A stretch of 64,000 bases of DNA from Rhodococcus erythropolis NBRC 15567 (GTDB taxonomy: Bacteria > Actinomycetota > Actinomycetes > Mycobacteriales > Mycobacteriaceae). Within the stretch, counting starts at the first letter, position 1; every line of letters begins with the position of its first letter. Location of the stretch: assembly GCF_001552595.1 (NCBI RefSeq), contig NZ_BCRM01000027.1, positions 1 to 64,000 on the forward strand. Reading direction: 5' to 3'. The notes below the pieces were generated by a model that worked only from the letters and a program-made list of their open reading frames with translations, had not been told where the DNA came from and searched no databases. Positions 1 to 9,869 of the stretch are shown here, piece by piece. A program made the translations under genes and the position numbers.

Positions 1-3000
1 TTCCAGGACGAGAGGGCGTCCGTGCGATCCGCTTCGGCGATCCATCGCAGGTGATCACGGAAGTCCGCAGGCTTGTCGAGCGCGCCGTCGAGTCCAACCG
101 GGTCCGTGCCGTGAGTGCGAGCAAACTCGTAGAGCGCAAACAACTCCGCGTACATCAAGGTCTGCGACCAACCGTCGGTCAGCAGATGGTGCTGAGTGAA
201 GACGAGATGCGCTCCCCCACCCGGTAACCAGACCAGCACCATTCGAATGAGTGGTGGTGCATTCAAGTCGAAGAGCGTGCCGAATTCAGCCTCGTCGACG
301 GCGCGAACCTCGCGATCGATGTCCTCGGTCGCAACTGCGCTCAGATCGATCTCGCGGAAAGGCATTTCGGCTGCCCTGGGCACGAACTGCACCGGAGCGT
401 CGAAACCGGCGTGTGTGAAGCCGGCCCGCAGGTTCGGATAGCGCCGCAAGAGCGCATCCCCCGCTGCTCGGAGTGAGCGAACGTCGACGGCAGCATCGGC
501 GGAGAACTCGAATCGCGGCTGCATGTGATAGACATCCGTACCGCCGGCGCCGTCGAGAACCGACTGGAAGTACATGCCTTCCTGCAAGGGACCGAGTGGC
601 ATCACGTCCTGCCAGCCCGGGCTCAGCGACTCGAGCCGTGCCCGACGATCCGCATCGACGGCTACGAGTGGGCTCGGCACACGATCCGGCGCGGTGTCGG
701 GCAATGCCTTTCGGTCCACCTTGCCGTTGAGGGTGAGCGGGAGTGCTTCGAGCACCGTGATGCTCTGCGGCACCATGTGCTCGGGGAGCAGCCGCGCAAT
801 CTCCTTGCGCACCAGTACCGAATCGAGCGTGGTTCCACCTTCGGGAACCACATATCCGTGCAGACTTCCGGTGCCCGCCGCATCGACACGGACGGTGGCT
901 GCCGCGCGGAACACACCGGCCACCGATCCGAGCGCGCCTTCGACCTCGCCGAGCTCGATGCGGAAACCGCGAACCTTCACCTGATCGTCCGCACGACGAA
1001 GGAACTGCAAAACCCCTCGCCTGCGTCGGACCAGATCACCGGTGCGGTAGAGGCGTGCCCCCGGCAGAGAAGGATCGGCAACGAACCGAGCTACGGTCAG
1101 ATCGGGGCGATTCAGGTATCCGCGGACCACCTGCGCACCGCCCAGATACAGCTCGCCCGCAACGCCTTCCGGAACCTCACGCAGGTCGTCGTCGAGGATT
1201 CGCACGTGCACGTCGGTCCAGGGCTGACCGATCGTGACTCGGTCGCCGGTCGTGATGACCGAAGATGTCGCCCACACCGTGGCCTCGGTGGGTCCGTAGA
1301 CATTCCGGACCGAAGCAGCGTTGGCCACCAGATCGTCAGCCAGATCCTGCGGGAGGGCTTCCCCTCCCACCAGGGCTCGCACCATGGCGAGCCCGACTGC
1401 GTTCTCGTGTTCGGTGACCACTCGCCACAGCGCCGGCGTTGCCTGCATCACTGTCGCATTGCTTGCGATGATCAACGCCGACAACGCATCCGGATCGCGA
1501 ACCGTCCTGCGGTCTGCGATCACGACAGTCGCGCCCGCTGCGAGCGGGCACAGCAACTCGAGTGCGGCGATGTCGAACGACACCGTTGTCACCGCGACGA
1601 TGCGATCGCCCGGCCTGATCCAGCAATCCTCGAGTACCGTGTCCGCGAAGGCCGCGAGGTTGCCCGTCGAGACCATCACGCCCTTGGGGCGACCCGTCGA
1701 ACCGGAGGTGTGGATCATGTAGGCGAGGTGATCACCCGCCGCGGGCGGTGAAGGAAGCACAACGCCCGAGTTGGTGAACTCACCGTCCACGAAGACACTC
1801 GTGGCGACCGTCGACGGAAGTTGCCCGGCGCTGTCGATACTGGTCAGGACACACACCGGGGCCGCGTCCTCGATCATGAACTCGAGCCGCTCACTCGGGT
1901 AGTCGACGTCGAGTGGCAGGTACGCCGCACCAATACGCAGTACCGCGAGCAGTCCGGCCACCAGATCCGCATCTCGATCGAGCGCGACGGCGACTACCTT
2001 CTCGGGTCCGGCGCCGGCCGCGAGAAGTTCGCGGGCCAGCTCGTCGACGCGCGCCGACAGTTCCCCATAGGTAATTCCGACCTCGCCGGAGATCACCGCG
2101 ACGTCGTCGGGGTGACGGCTGACGTGTCGAGCGAACAACTGCGAGATCCCCGACGGCGGCGTCGCGCGTCGGCCCGGATCGCGATCCCACTTGCTTTCCG
2201 ACAATCGCAGATCCGCGACGACAGTGCTGTTTTCGTGACCGAGGACCGCGATCACACCGTCGAGCAATGCGTCCGCAGTCGCGCCGTCGAACAGCCCGGC
2301 ATCAACCGTCAATCGAAGTTCTGTTGCGGTTCGGACGAATTCGAGGTCGACGCTATTTCCGGGCGAGTGACCGACACGGGCAGCGAACAGACTGCTGGTG
2401 GGACGCCCGAGTAGATCGGCGATTCGGTCCAGGCTGACATCAGAATGCGCAAGTGCCTCAGAGACAGCGTTTTCGACTCGTCGAACGACATCGGCAATTC
2501 TCGGCCGACCGGACAGATCGACCCGAATCAGGCTGTCAGTCCCTTCCAAGAACAGTCCGACCGCAAGGTCCCGACCGCCACCGAAGCCGTTCAGCGTCGC
2601 CGCCACTGCGGCCAACAGCACCGCGTCGAATCCTGATCCGTCACCGAACCGAGCATCGCGTAGCTGACGAACGTAGGTGTGCGGGCGGTACTCTTCGCCG
2701 CGCGGGCGATCGTAGGGAAGGTCCGTTTCGAGGGGCAAGCCCGCGAGCGTGCGAACCCAATACCGCTCGTGATCAGGATTTCCCGCCACTGCCGGGGCGC
2801 GGAACGTCGCCACGGTCACGGCGGGTCGATCGACGACAGCAACCGAATCCGGCGAGAACTTCTTCTGATCGACGCGTGCGGCCACGGCAAGACCGAGGGG
2901 GGTCGGGGTGTCGAAGACATCGGAGACGACGACGCGTATTCCCAGCTTCCGCAGACTTCCCACCAACCGCATCGCTGTGAGCGAGTGACCGCCGAGAGTG

Positions 3001-6000
3001 AAGAAATTGTCACCCGGATCGACGTCGGGAATCTCCAACACCGTTGCGACACAGGCGCACACTGCATCGACGACCGCGGGATCGACATCGATCGCAGGAT
3101 CGGACGCGGCCACCTTTTTCGTGACAGCCACATTTTTCGTGACAGACACCGCATCGGCAACGGACGCTGCCTGTCGGACAACCGTGAGCACCGCGGATGC
3201 GGGAGCTGTCGGCTCGGTCAGCAACCCACGCAGGATCTCCGCGAGCCGTGTGACCATTCGCTGCGCCGTGGCTTCGGAGACAACTGCCGGATCGTGGTAC
3301 AGGACCAGATCCAGACCGGTGCTCGGCGGCGCCATCAACGTCATCGGATAGTGCGTGACTCCGCGGTTGGTGAATCCCTCGACTCGAAGTGTGTGCGATG
3401 CAGGCTGTCCCGCACCGGAGTTCGGGAAGTTCTCGAACACCAGGAGCGTGTCGAACAGTTGACCGATCCCGGCGATGCGTTCGATCTCGGCCAAACTGGT
3501 GTGCTCGACGTCCACGATGTCGAACTGCGCGTTCTGCAGACCGACGAACTGATCCAGCAAGGGCTGATCCGCGACGATGTCGAGGCGGGCCGGAATCGTG
3601 TTGCTGAACAACCCGACCATTCCCTCCACCCCGGAGAGTTCGGCAGGTCGGCCGGACACCGTGGCCCCGAACACGACGTCCCACTGTCCCGTCGCTTCGG
3701 CGAGCGCCGCTGCCCACGCACCCTGAACCAGGGTGTTGACCGTCAGCGCTCGCGCACGACCGAGTTCGATCAGCGCTTCGGCGTCCGATGTCGCGAGAGG
3801 AACCTCGAGCGCGACGGGCACACTTCGCGGCGCCCCTGCGTCGGCAACGAGAGTCGGCGCGGTGAGCCCACGCAGACGCTCACTCCACACTGCGCGGGCA
3901 GAGTCCTGATCACGGCCGGCGATCCATGCCAAGTAGTCGCGATACGGCGTCGGCGCAGGAAGGTGCGCATCGCCGTCGTGGTAGACGTTCATCAGCTCGC
4001 GCAGGACGATCGGAGTCGACCACCCGTCGGTGAGCAGGTGATGCGCATTGAGGACCAAACGGTGCACCCCGCCGGGCAGCCGAATCAGCAGCGCACGCAG
4101 CAGAGGCGGTGTACTGACATCGAAGACGTAATCGGCGGCCTCGTCCTCGAGCTGATCTGCAGAGCGGAATGCAGTGTCAGCTGGAACGGAGGTCAGGTCG
4201 ACCGAACGCCACTCGACTTTTGCACCGCGCGGAATGATCTGAACGGGCCGTTCGAACTGCTCGTAGTGGAAAGCTGCGCGTAGGTTCGGGTGCCTGTCGA
4301 TCACGGTCTCGAACGCGTCGGCCAACTTCACCTCGTCCAACGGGCCGGAGAGGTCGAAGCGTGCAGTAAGTGTGTAGACGTCTGCTTCGCCGTCACGGAC
4401 CGCATGGAACAGGAGGCCTTCTTGTAGCGGCGACAGCGGAAGTACATCGGCAAGCGGTCCGTGGACGGCTTCGAGTTCGTTGATCCCGGCTTGATCGACC
4501 ACCGCGCCCTGGCCGAAGATCGTCGCCGAGCAATCGGAAGGCGTCAAACCACCCTCGAAGAGCGCGGCATGCGCGGTCAGTGCAGCGAGCGCACGTTCCC
4601 AATGCTCTTGCAGCTCGACGATCGTCGCGGCGTCGAGCACTGAACCCGCCGCAGTCCATTCGACTGCCAGCGTCGTCGAGTCGTCCTCTCGGACAAATGC
4701 GTTGAGCGCCAGCACTTCCGACATTGCCTTGCTCGCCGGTTCGATGACCGCGAATGGATCCTGCTCCGGCAATCGCCATCCGGTTCCGGGTAGGGACGGG
4801 AAGCGGCCGAGATAGTTGAGCAACAGTTCAGGTGTAGCGCACGCGGAAAGGTCAGGTGCGGTGTCGCGATCCAGATGCCGCAGAACTCCGTAGCCGACTC
4901 CACCTCCGGGTACGGCGCGTTTTGCTTCCTTCACCGCACGAAGCAGATGCCCGGCAGCTGCTCCGCCGCTCAGTGCGTCGGCAAGATCGTCTGCGGTGAG
5001 CAGTGCATCGGTGGGAACCCGGACGGGGAACTCACTGGTGAACCACCCGATGGTTCCGGCGAAGTCGGTGTCGCTGGTGAGCGCGTCGCGGCCATGGCCT
5101 TCGACGGTGACTGTCTGCGCGGGCAGGCCGATGAGGCCGCGGCCGTGCTGCCATGAGCGCAAGGCAAGCATCAAACCCGCGAGAAGCACTTCGTCGGCCT
5201 TGGCTCGATACGCCGCCGGAAGCGTGGTCAACAGCGCGTCGGTGACAGCCGGGGGTGCAACAGTTGTCGTGCGAGAGGCGGTTGCGGTGAGGTCGACTTT
5301 CGGGTCGAGACGACGACTGCCGATCGGCTCGTCGTCCGCCTGTACCGACGCGGACTTCCAGTACTCGAGCTCTGATGCCCTGCTGCCCGAGGCCCCGAAT
5401 TCTGCGAGCAACCCCGCGTATCGGCGCCACGAACTTCCGCCAGCACCCAGCCGGGCCGACCTACGCTCGCGCGCTGCCCCGGTAGCTTCGTGGAGGTCTG
5501 GAAGCAGAATTCGCCAGGACACACCGTCGACGATCAAATGGTGAGCCACGACGATCAAGTGGTCGGGTCGACCGGCCGCGGTATTGACCAGTACGACTCG
5601 CAGGAGTTCACCGGCGCGCGGGTCGAGACTCGCCGCCGACGCCTCCGCGAGCTCTCTGATCCGGGGCAGCTCCGAGGTGTCGGACACCTCGCGAACGAGT
5701 CCCTCGCTGCGCACCGCGCCGGCGTCCCGGACGATCAATTCGGTAGTGCCGCTGTCATTGTCACGGCGCAGGAGCAGACGTAGAGCGTCATGGTGATCGA
5801 GGATCGTCTGCACGCCGGACTGCAGGTCGCCAAGCGAGAGGCCGTCGTCGATGCGCACTGCGGTCCACTGCGCGTAGCCCGCGATTGCCTCGTCTGTCGG
5901 ATTCTTGTCGATCAGTGCCCGAACGATCGGCGGGGCGATCACGGTGCCGGTCGCCACGTCCGCAACTGAGGCTACGGCGTCGGCGTCATCGGCAATCTCA

Positions 6001-9000
6001 CGCGCCGCAGCGGCGATGGTTCCCAGATCTCGCTGTGCAAGTAGCTCTTTCGGAGCGACGACCAGTCCGCGCACCCGCAGGCGACTGCTGACACTGATTG
6101 CCGTGATGCTGTCACCACCGAGGCCGAAGAAATCCTCGTCCACGCCGACGCGTTCGCGGCCGAGCACCTCGGCCACCACGTCACAGAGGATTTCCTCGTG
6201 TGGTGTGGATGCAGCGCGACCTTCCGATTCGGTAGCCGGGGCTGGTAGTGCCGCACGATCGAGCTTTCCGTTCACCGTGACGGGCAGTTCGTCCAGAACG
6301 ACGATTGCGGCGGGAACCAGATGATCCGGTACGCGACCGGCGAGGTCTCGGCGCAATTCTTCCTGCGGCGGAAGCGTTGTGCCGGCGGCGGCTACAACGT
6401 AGCCGACCAGGCTGGGCCGTCCACCATCCGTACGGATCAGCGCGGAGGCCGCGCCGATTCCGGGCACCGATCCGAGAACAGCCTCGACCTCGCTCAACTC
6501 GACGCGATGTCCGCGGATCTTCACCTGCTTGTCGCTACGACCGATGAAGTCGTATCCCCGCCCGGGTACCCAGCGCGCGACGTCCCCGGCGCGGTACATC
6601 AAATCTCCCGGAGCCCCGAAGGGATCTGCGACAAAACGCTCGGAGGTCGCGCCGGCGCGACCGAGGTATCCCCTGGCCAATTGCGGTCCGGCCAGATAGA
6701 GCTCACCTCGTTCGCCGTCGGCGACCGGCGCGAGCGCGCTGTCGAGCAGGTACGCACGGGTTCCCGCGAGCGGGTACCCGATACGCGGTCCGGCACCTTC
6801 GACCGTGGTCGCGATCGCGTCGACCGTCGTTTCGGTGGGGCCGTACAGGTTTCGAGCGGGAACACCGGATTCGATGATTGCGTCCCACAGTGCGGGCGGT
6901 GCCGCCTCGCCGCCCACGACGAGGAGCTGCAACCGCTGCGTACGCAGCAATCCGTTGTCCACCATCGCTGCCGCCATCGACGGCGTCGTGTCGACCACGT
7001 CGACGCAATCTCGCTCGAACGCCGCGACCAGGGCAACGGCGTCCTTCTGCAGTTCTTCGTCGTATACGTGCACCCGATGACCACACAGCAGCCACAGCAG
7101 TTGATCGAGAGACGCGTCGAAGGCGAACGACGCCGTATGCGCGGTGTGCAGTTGGCGGTTTCCGACGCGCTCGGCGGTGTCCCGGTAGATGGTGGCGCGG
7201 TGGTGGTGAAGCAGGTGCGCCAATCCACCGCTTCTGACCAACACGCCCTTCGGCTTGCCGGTCGATCCCGAGGTGTAGATGACGTACGCCAGGTGATCGC
7301 CATGCCGCGCCGTCGCCAGTTCACCGAGTTCGAGTGGAAACTCGGAATGGGCACGGAGTTCTTCGCGCACTGCGTCGGAATCGAGTACGAGCGGGTCGGG
7401 TCGAGAATCTCCGACGAGTTGCTCGGCCAGCGCGGAAGTGGTGAGCACCACCTTCGGTTGCGCGTCGTCGATCAGATCCCGCAACCGCTCGGCCGGGTGC
7501 TGCGGATCCAGGGCCACGTACGCTGCGCCCGCGTTCAGTGTCGCGAGCAGAGCCACCACCATCTCGGAGGTACGCGGAAGTGCAAGTCCGACAATGTCGT
7601 CCGGGCCGACATCGCGAGCCCGAAGCAACCGGGCGAGTTTGTGGACGCGGCCACCGAGTTCTGCGCCTGTCAGACGTTCCTCACCGCACACCAGGACCGT
7701 GTCATCCGCATGATCGGCGACGATGCGGTCGAAGACGTCCGGGACGAGGGCGACGGAGCCAGGCACAGGTTCAATCTCGCGGCGGGTGAGAATCCGCGCA
7801 GCTTCGGGTGCCGGCATCATCTGCACCTGTCCGACGGCAGGATCTCCCTCCCCCACCATCGCGTTGACGATGCTCACGAAACCAGCGAGGCGACGCTGAA
7901 CCGAATCCCGAGTGTTGGTACGCGCGTCCACTTCGAACCCGAGGAGAACTTCGCCGTCCGCGATGGGAGTGACCGTCAAACCCAGGTCCTCCGGCGGCCC
8001 CCCGGCGACGTTACGCAGTACACCCACAGCACCGGCGAAATCGAGGGCGAAGTCGAAAGCCTTGAGATTGATTCCGATCCCGTGAAGCAGTGCGCCGGTG
8101 CCGGCGACGCCCAGGTCCCGAGCAAGATTCTCACCGCGGTAGCGCTGGTGTGCGCGCAGGCTTTTCATCGTGGCGGCCACCTGCTTGCTCAGGTCACCGA
8201 GTCGATCGTGGCTGCGAATCGTCAACCGGAGAGGCAGAACGTTGACTGCCATGGCCGGGGTCTTGAGTGCCGTGCGCCCCACGCGCGCCATGAGTGGCAT
8301 CGCGATGACAACATCCGTCTCACCGAGCAACCGGTGGAGAAACGCGCCGTAGCAGGCGATCAGTGCCTCGGCCCACGTTGTTCCCGTCGCGTCTGCCACC
8401 TCTTTGAGGCGGCCGAGGGCGTCGGCACTGATGACCTCGCGAACCTGGATCGTTCGTTCCGCTGGACCGGTGACCTGCTGGCCCCGTCCGTCCAACGCGG
8501 GCAACGGCGTCAGGACATCACGCCAGTAGTCACGATCTTCGACGAACTGGTTGCCCGCCCGGTACGCCTCGTCCTCGGCGACCAACGCACTCATCGAACC
8601 GAATCGCGTTGGCGCGACCTCGGTTCCCTTCTTCGCGGCCGTGTAGTGCGCGGCGACTCGGCGCGAAATCATTGCTGCGCTGTATCCGTCGACGATCAGG
8701 TGGTGATAGAGCTGAATGCACCAGATCTCGCGATCGGAGAGCCTGATCAGCGAGTACGTGTAAAGCGGGCGCTCCACCATCAGGCGGCAGTACTCGGACG
8801 CCCGGCTGCGCTCGGCGTCGACCAGTGCGTGCGCCACGGCTACGGGATCGCGCTCGTCACGGACGTCGGTGATCGGGATGATGCCAACCGGCTCGTCGGA
8901 GATGTACTGACGCGGGCCGTCCGCCGTCTCGATCATCCGCAGCCGCATGGTTTCGGCTTCGCCGATCGTCGCCCTGATGGCGGTCGTCAGACGTTCGGTG

Positions 9001-9161
9001 TCGATCGGTTCGTCGCCCGAGATTTCGAGCACCTCACCGACGAGATAGCTCCGAGATTCGGGATCAAGCCTCTGTGCGTTCCAAATCCCGAGTTGAGCTC
9101 CTGTGAGAGCAAACGTAGCTTCGTTTGCCGCTCCGGAGTTCGAACCTGGAAGAACGCTCAC
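1..9161 (-). CDS. htbG: heterobactin-type NRPS HtbG (3' end outside window)
   Basis: Reading from a GTG at 9161 (GAGGGG 6 nt upstream) the frame stays open to the window edge, more than 3,050 residues. Domains in order: C1 (HHLIVDG at 8685-8705); A1 (SGSTGKPKG near 7244-7285, NLYGPTETT near 6818-6855); PCP1 (FFGLGGDS near 6105-6140); epimerase (HHLIVDGVSW near 5523-5543, then GGVGYGVLR and a LNYLG motif); C2 (HHLLTDG 4023-4043); PCP2 (FFTLGGHS near 2982-3012); a C-terminal half of a C domain (about 2815-2180); A2 (TSGSTGRPKG near 1677-1715, NVYGPTEATVW near 1270-1307); then C3 directly (HHLLTDG near 172-191). The A2 pocket read by eye is close to the glycine code (D-I-L-Q-L-G). The A1 pocket has several Asp, which fits a basic substrate such as Arg. 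The C-PCP-A order matches the published HtbG of R. erythropolis PR4, which assembles a dihydroxybenzoate-Arg-Gly-Orn-type siderophore. Confidence 0.93.
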   Translation of the reverse strand, partial: MSVLPGSNSGAANEATFALTGAQLGIWNAQRLDPESRSYLVGEVLEISGDEPIDTERLTTAIRATIGEAETMRLRMIETADGPRQYISDEPVGIIPITDVRDERDPVAVAHALVDAERSRASEYCRLMVERPLYTYSLIRLSDREIWCIQLYHHLIVDGYSAAMISRRVAAHYTAAKKGTEVAPTRFGSMSALVAEDEAYRAGNQFVEDRDYWRDVLTPLPALDGRGQQVTGPAERTIQVREVISADALGRLKEVADATGTTWAEALIACYGAFLHRLLGETDVVIAMPLMARVGRTALKTPAMAVNVLPLRLTIRSHDRLGDLSKQVAATMKSLRAHQRYRGENLARDLGVAGTGALLHGIGINLKAFDFALDFAGAVGVLRNVAGGPPEDLGLTVTPIADGEVLLGFEVDARTNTRDSVQRRLAGFVSIVNAMVGEGDPAVGQVQMMPAPEAARILTRREIEPVPGSVALVPDVFDRIVADHADDTVLVCGEERLTGAELGGRVHKLARLLRARDVGPDDIVGLALPRTSEMVVALLATLNAGAAYVALDPQHPAERLRDLIDDAQPKVVLTTSALAEQLVGDSRPDPLVLDSDAVREELRAHSEFPLELGELATARHGDHLAYVIYTSGSTGKPKGVLVRSGGLAHLLHHHRATIYRDTAERVGNRQLHTAHTASFAFDASLDQLLWLLCGHRVHVYDEELQKDAVALVAAFERDCVDVVDTTPSMAAAMVDNGLLRTQRLQLLVVGGEAAPPALWDAIIESGVPARNLYGPTETTVDAIATTVEGAGPRIGYPLAGTRAYLLDSALAPVADGERGELYLAGPQLARGYLGRAGATSERFVADPFGAPGDLMYRAGDVARWVPGRGYDFIGRSDKQVKIRGHRVELSEVEAVLGSVPGIGAASALIRTDGGRPSLVGYVVAAAGTTLPPQEELRRDLAGRVPDHLVPAAIVVLDELPVTVNGKLDRAALPAPATESEGRAASTPHEEILCDVVAEVLGRERVGVDEDFFGLGGDSITAISVSSRLRVRGLVVAPKELLAQRDLGTIAAAAREIADDADAVASVADVATGTVIAPPIVRALIDKNPTDEAIAGYAQWTAVRIDDGLSLGDLQSGVQTILDHHDALRLLLRRDNDSGTTELIVRDAGAVRSEGLVREVSDTSELPRIRELAEASAASLDPRAGELLRVVLVNTAAGRPDHLIVVAHHLIVDGVSWRILLPDLHEATGAARERRSARLGAGGSSWRRYAGLLAEFGASGSRASELEYWKSASVQADDEPIGSRRLDPKVDLTATASRTTTVAPPAVTDALLTTLPAAYRAKADEVLLAGLMLALRSWQHGRGLIGLPAQTVTVEGHGRDALTSDTDFAGTIGWFTSEFPVRVPTDALLTADDLADALSGGAAAGHLLRAVKEAKRAVPGGGVGYGVLRHLDRDTAPDLSACATPELLLNYLGRFPSLPGTGWRLPEQDPFAVIEPASKAMSEVLALNAFVREDDSTTLAVEWTAAGSVLDAATIVELQEHWERALAALTAHAALFEGGLTPSDCSATIFGQGAVVDQAGINELEAVHGPLADVLPLSPLQEGLLFHAVRDGEADVYTLTARFDLSGPLDEVKLADAFETVIDRHPNLRAAFHYEQFERPVQIIPRGAKVEWRSVDLTSVPADTAFRSADQLEDEAADYVFDVSTPPLLRALLIRLPGGVHRLVLNAHHLLTDGWSTPIVLRELMNVYHDGDAHLPAPTPYRDYLAWIAGRDQDSARAVWSERLRGLTAPTLVADAGAPRSVPVALEVPLATSDAEALIELGRARALTVNTLVQGAWAAALAEATGQWDVVFGATVSGRPAELSGVEGMVGLFSNTIPARLDIVADQPLLDQFVGLQNAQFDIVDVEHTSLAEIERIAGIGQLFDTLLVFENFPNSGAGQPASHTLRVEGFTNRGVTHYPMTLMAPPSTGLDLVLYHDPAVVSEATAQRMVTRLAEILRGLLTEPTAPASAVLTVVRQAASVADAVSVTKNVAVTKKVAASDPAIDVDPAVVDAVCACVATVLEIPDVDPGDNFFTLGGHSLTAMRLVGSLRKLGIRVVVSDVFDTPTPLGLAVAARVDQKKFSPDSVAVVDRPAVTVATFRAPAVAGNPDHERYWVRTLAGLPLETDLPYDRPRGEEYRPHTYVRQLRDARFGDGSGFDAVLLAAVAATLNGFGGGRDLAVGLFLEGTDSLIRVDLSGRPRIADVVRRVENAVSEALAHSDVSLDRIADLLGRPTSSLFAARVGHSPGNSVDLEFVRTATELRLTVDAGLFDGATADALLDGVIAVLGHENSTVVADLRLSESKWDRDPGRRATPPSGISQLFARHVSRHPDDVAVISGEVGITYGELSARVDELARELLAAGAGPEKVVAVALDRDADLVAGLLAVLRIGAAYLPLDVDYPSERLEFMIEDAAPVCVLTSIDSAGQLPSTVATSVFVDGEFTNSGVVLPSPPAAGDHLAYMIHTSGSTGRPKGVMVSTGNLAAFADTVLEDCWIRPGDRIVAVTTVSFDIAALELLCPLAAGATVVIADRRTVRDPDALSALIIASNATVMQATPALWRVVTEHENAVGLAMVRALVGGEALPQDLADDLVANAASVRNVYGPTEATVWATSSVITTGDRVTIGQPWTDVHVRILDDDLREVPEGVAGELYLGGAQVVRGYLNRPDLTVARFVADPSLPGARLYRTGDLVRRRRGVLQFLRRADDQVKVRGFRIELGEVEGALGSVAGVFRAAATVRVDAAGTGSLHGYVVPEGGTTLDSVLVRKEIARLLPEHMVPQSITVLEALPLTLNGKVDRKALPDTAPDRVPSPLVAVDADRRARLESLSPGWQDVMPLGPLQEGMYFQSVLDGAGGTDVYHMQPRFEFSADAAVDVRSLRAAGDALLRRYPNLRAGFTHAGFDAPVQFVPRAAEMPFREIDLSAVATEDIDREVRAVDEAEFGTLFDLNAPPLIRMVLVWLPGGGAHLVFTQHHLLTDGWSQTLMYAELFALYEFARTHGTDPVGLDGALDKPADFRDHLRWIAEADRTDALSSW

Positions 9162-9213
9162 ACTGATCCCCTCGTCTGTGGACACACGTCACCCAAGGGT
9201 GACCTAACGTCGT

Positions 9214-9232
9214 TTTGGGTAGCCTAAACTAA
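9214..9232 (-). promoter_or_regulatory. iron box (DtxR/IdeR site) upstream of htbG
   Basis: The plus strand reads TTTGGGTAGCCTAAACTAA. About 16 of 19 positions agree with the DtxR/IdeR consensus TTAGGTTAGSCTAACCTAA. It lies 53-71 bp upstream of the htbG GTG start, in the 208-bp gap between htbG and the flavodoxin-like gene, so htbG probably has its own iron-repressed promoter. The rest of that gap shows no gene. Confidence 0.75.
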
Positions 9233-9369
9233 ATGTCGATGAATCGGGGAATCCGCCTCGCCGGTGACCCGAGAACCGACGGCTCCCGACGCGTTCACCA
9301 GAGGACACGCGCTTCTACAACCGCTTGCGGGACAGTCTCTTTCGTGAACCGAAACGAGAAAGTGGAAGG

Positions 9370-9822
9370 CTAGTCCATCAGCGTTGCTGCGACGGTTCCG
9401 CCCAGTTCATAACAACCATCGCGGACAGATTTGTCCACGCTCACAGTCACTTCGAGCGGATCCGCCACCGCGACCAACCCGAGCCCTGTCGCGAGTTTGC
9501 GCACCGACGACACGGCACCAGCAGTGTCGTTGTTGCCGTGAACCCACAGGCCGTACGGCCGATCCGACACCGCACCGAGACATTGGTAGTACGTGGTGTC
9601 GAAGAAGTACTTGAGCGCGCCCGACATGTATCCGAAATTGGCGGTGGTACCGAAAAGATAGCCGTCAGCAGCGAGTACGTCGGGCACCGTCGCCGCCAAC
9701 GCCGGCACCACCTTCACCTCGACGCCCTCGATCTCCGGATCGCGAGCACCGGCAAGGACTGCATCCAACAATTCGTGGGTTGTCGGCGAGGGCGAGTGGT
9801 GAACCACCAACAAAGTCTTCAC
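9370..9822 (-). CDS. flavodoxin/NADPH-dependent FMN reductase-like protein
   Basis: About 150 residues from a GTG at 9822; a longer frame to 9867 adds residues that do not look like the fold. The N-terminus is a hydrophobic strand followed by HHSPSPTTHE, a flavodoxin-type phosphate-binding loop. GTTANFGYMSGALKYFFD in the middle is typical of the flavodoxin/NAD(P)H:FMN reductase fold at the flavin isoalloxazine. It is the last gene of the dihydroxybenzoate operon, 48 bp after the isochorismatase. A role in reducing ferric siderophore or flavin is possible, but this is inference from context; it may also be an unrelated oxidoreductase. Confidence 0.75.
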   Translation of the reverse strand: MKTLLVVHHSPSPTTHELLDAVLAGARDPEIEGVEVKVVPALAATVPDVLAADGYLFGTTANFGYMSGALKYFFDTTYYQCLGAVSDRPYGLWVHGNNDTAGAVSSVRKLATGLGLVAVADPLEVTVSVDKSVRDGCYELGGTVAATLMD

Positions 9823-9869
9823 ACACCTGACAATACGGCGACGGGTGGCGCACCCGTCGCCGTTCACGC

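Noticed and set aside
525-9227. Long plus-strand open frames (525-1751, 2679-4283, 6321-9227)
   Set aside because: They are antisense shadows of the htbG coding frame: their products are Arg/His/Asp-rich without any domain, while the opposite strand gives clear NRPS motifs throughout.
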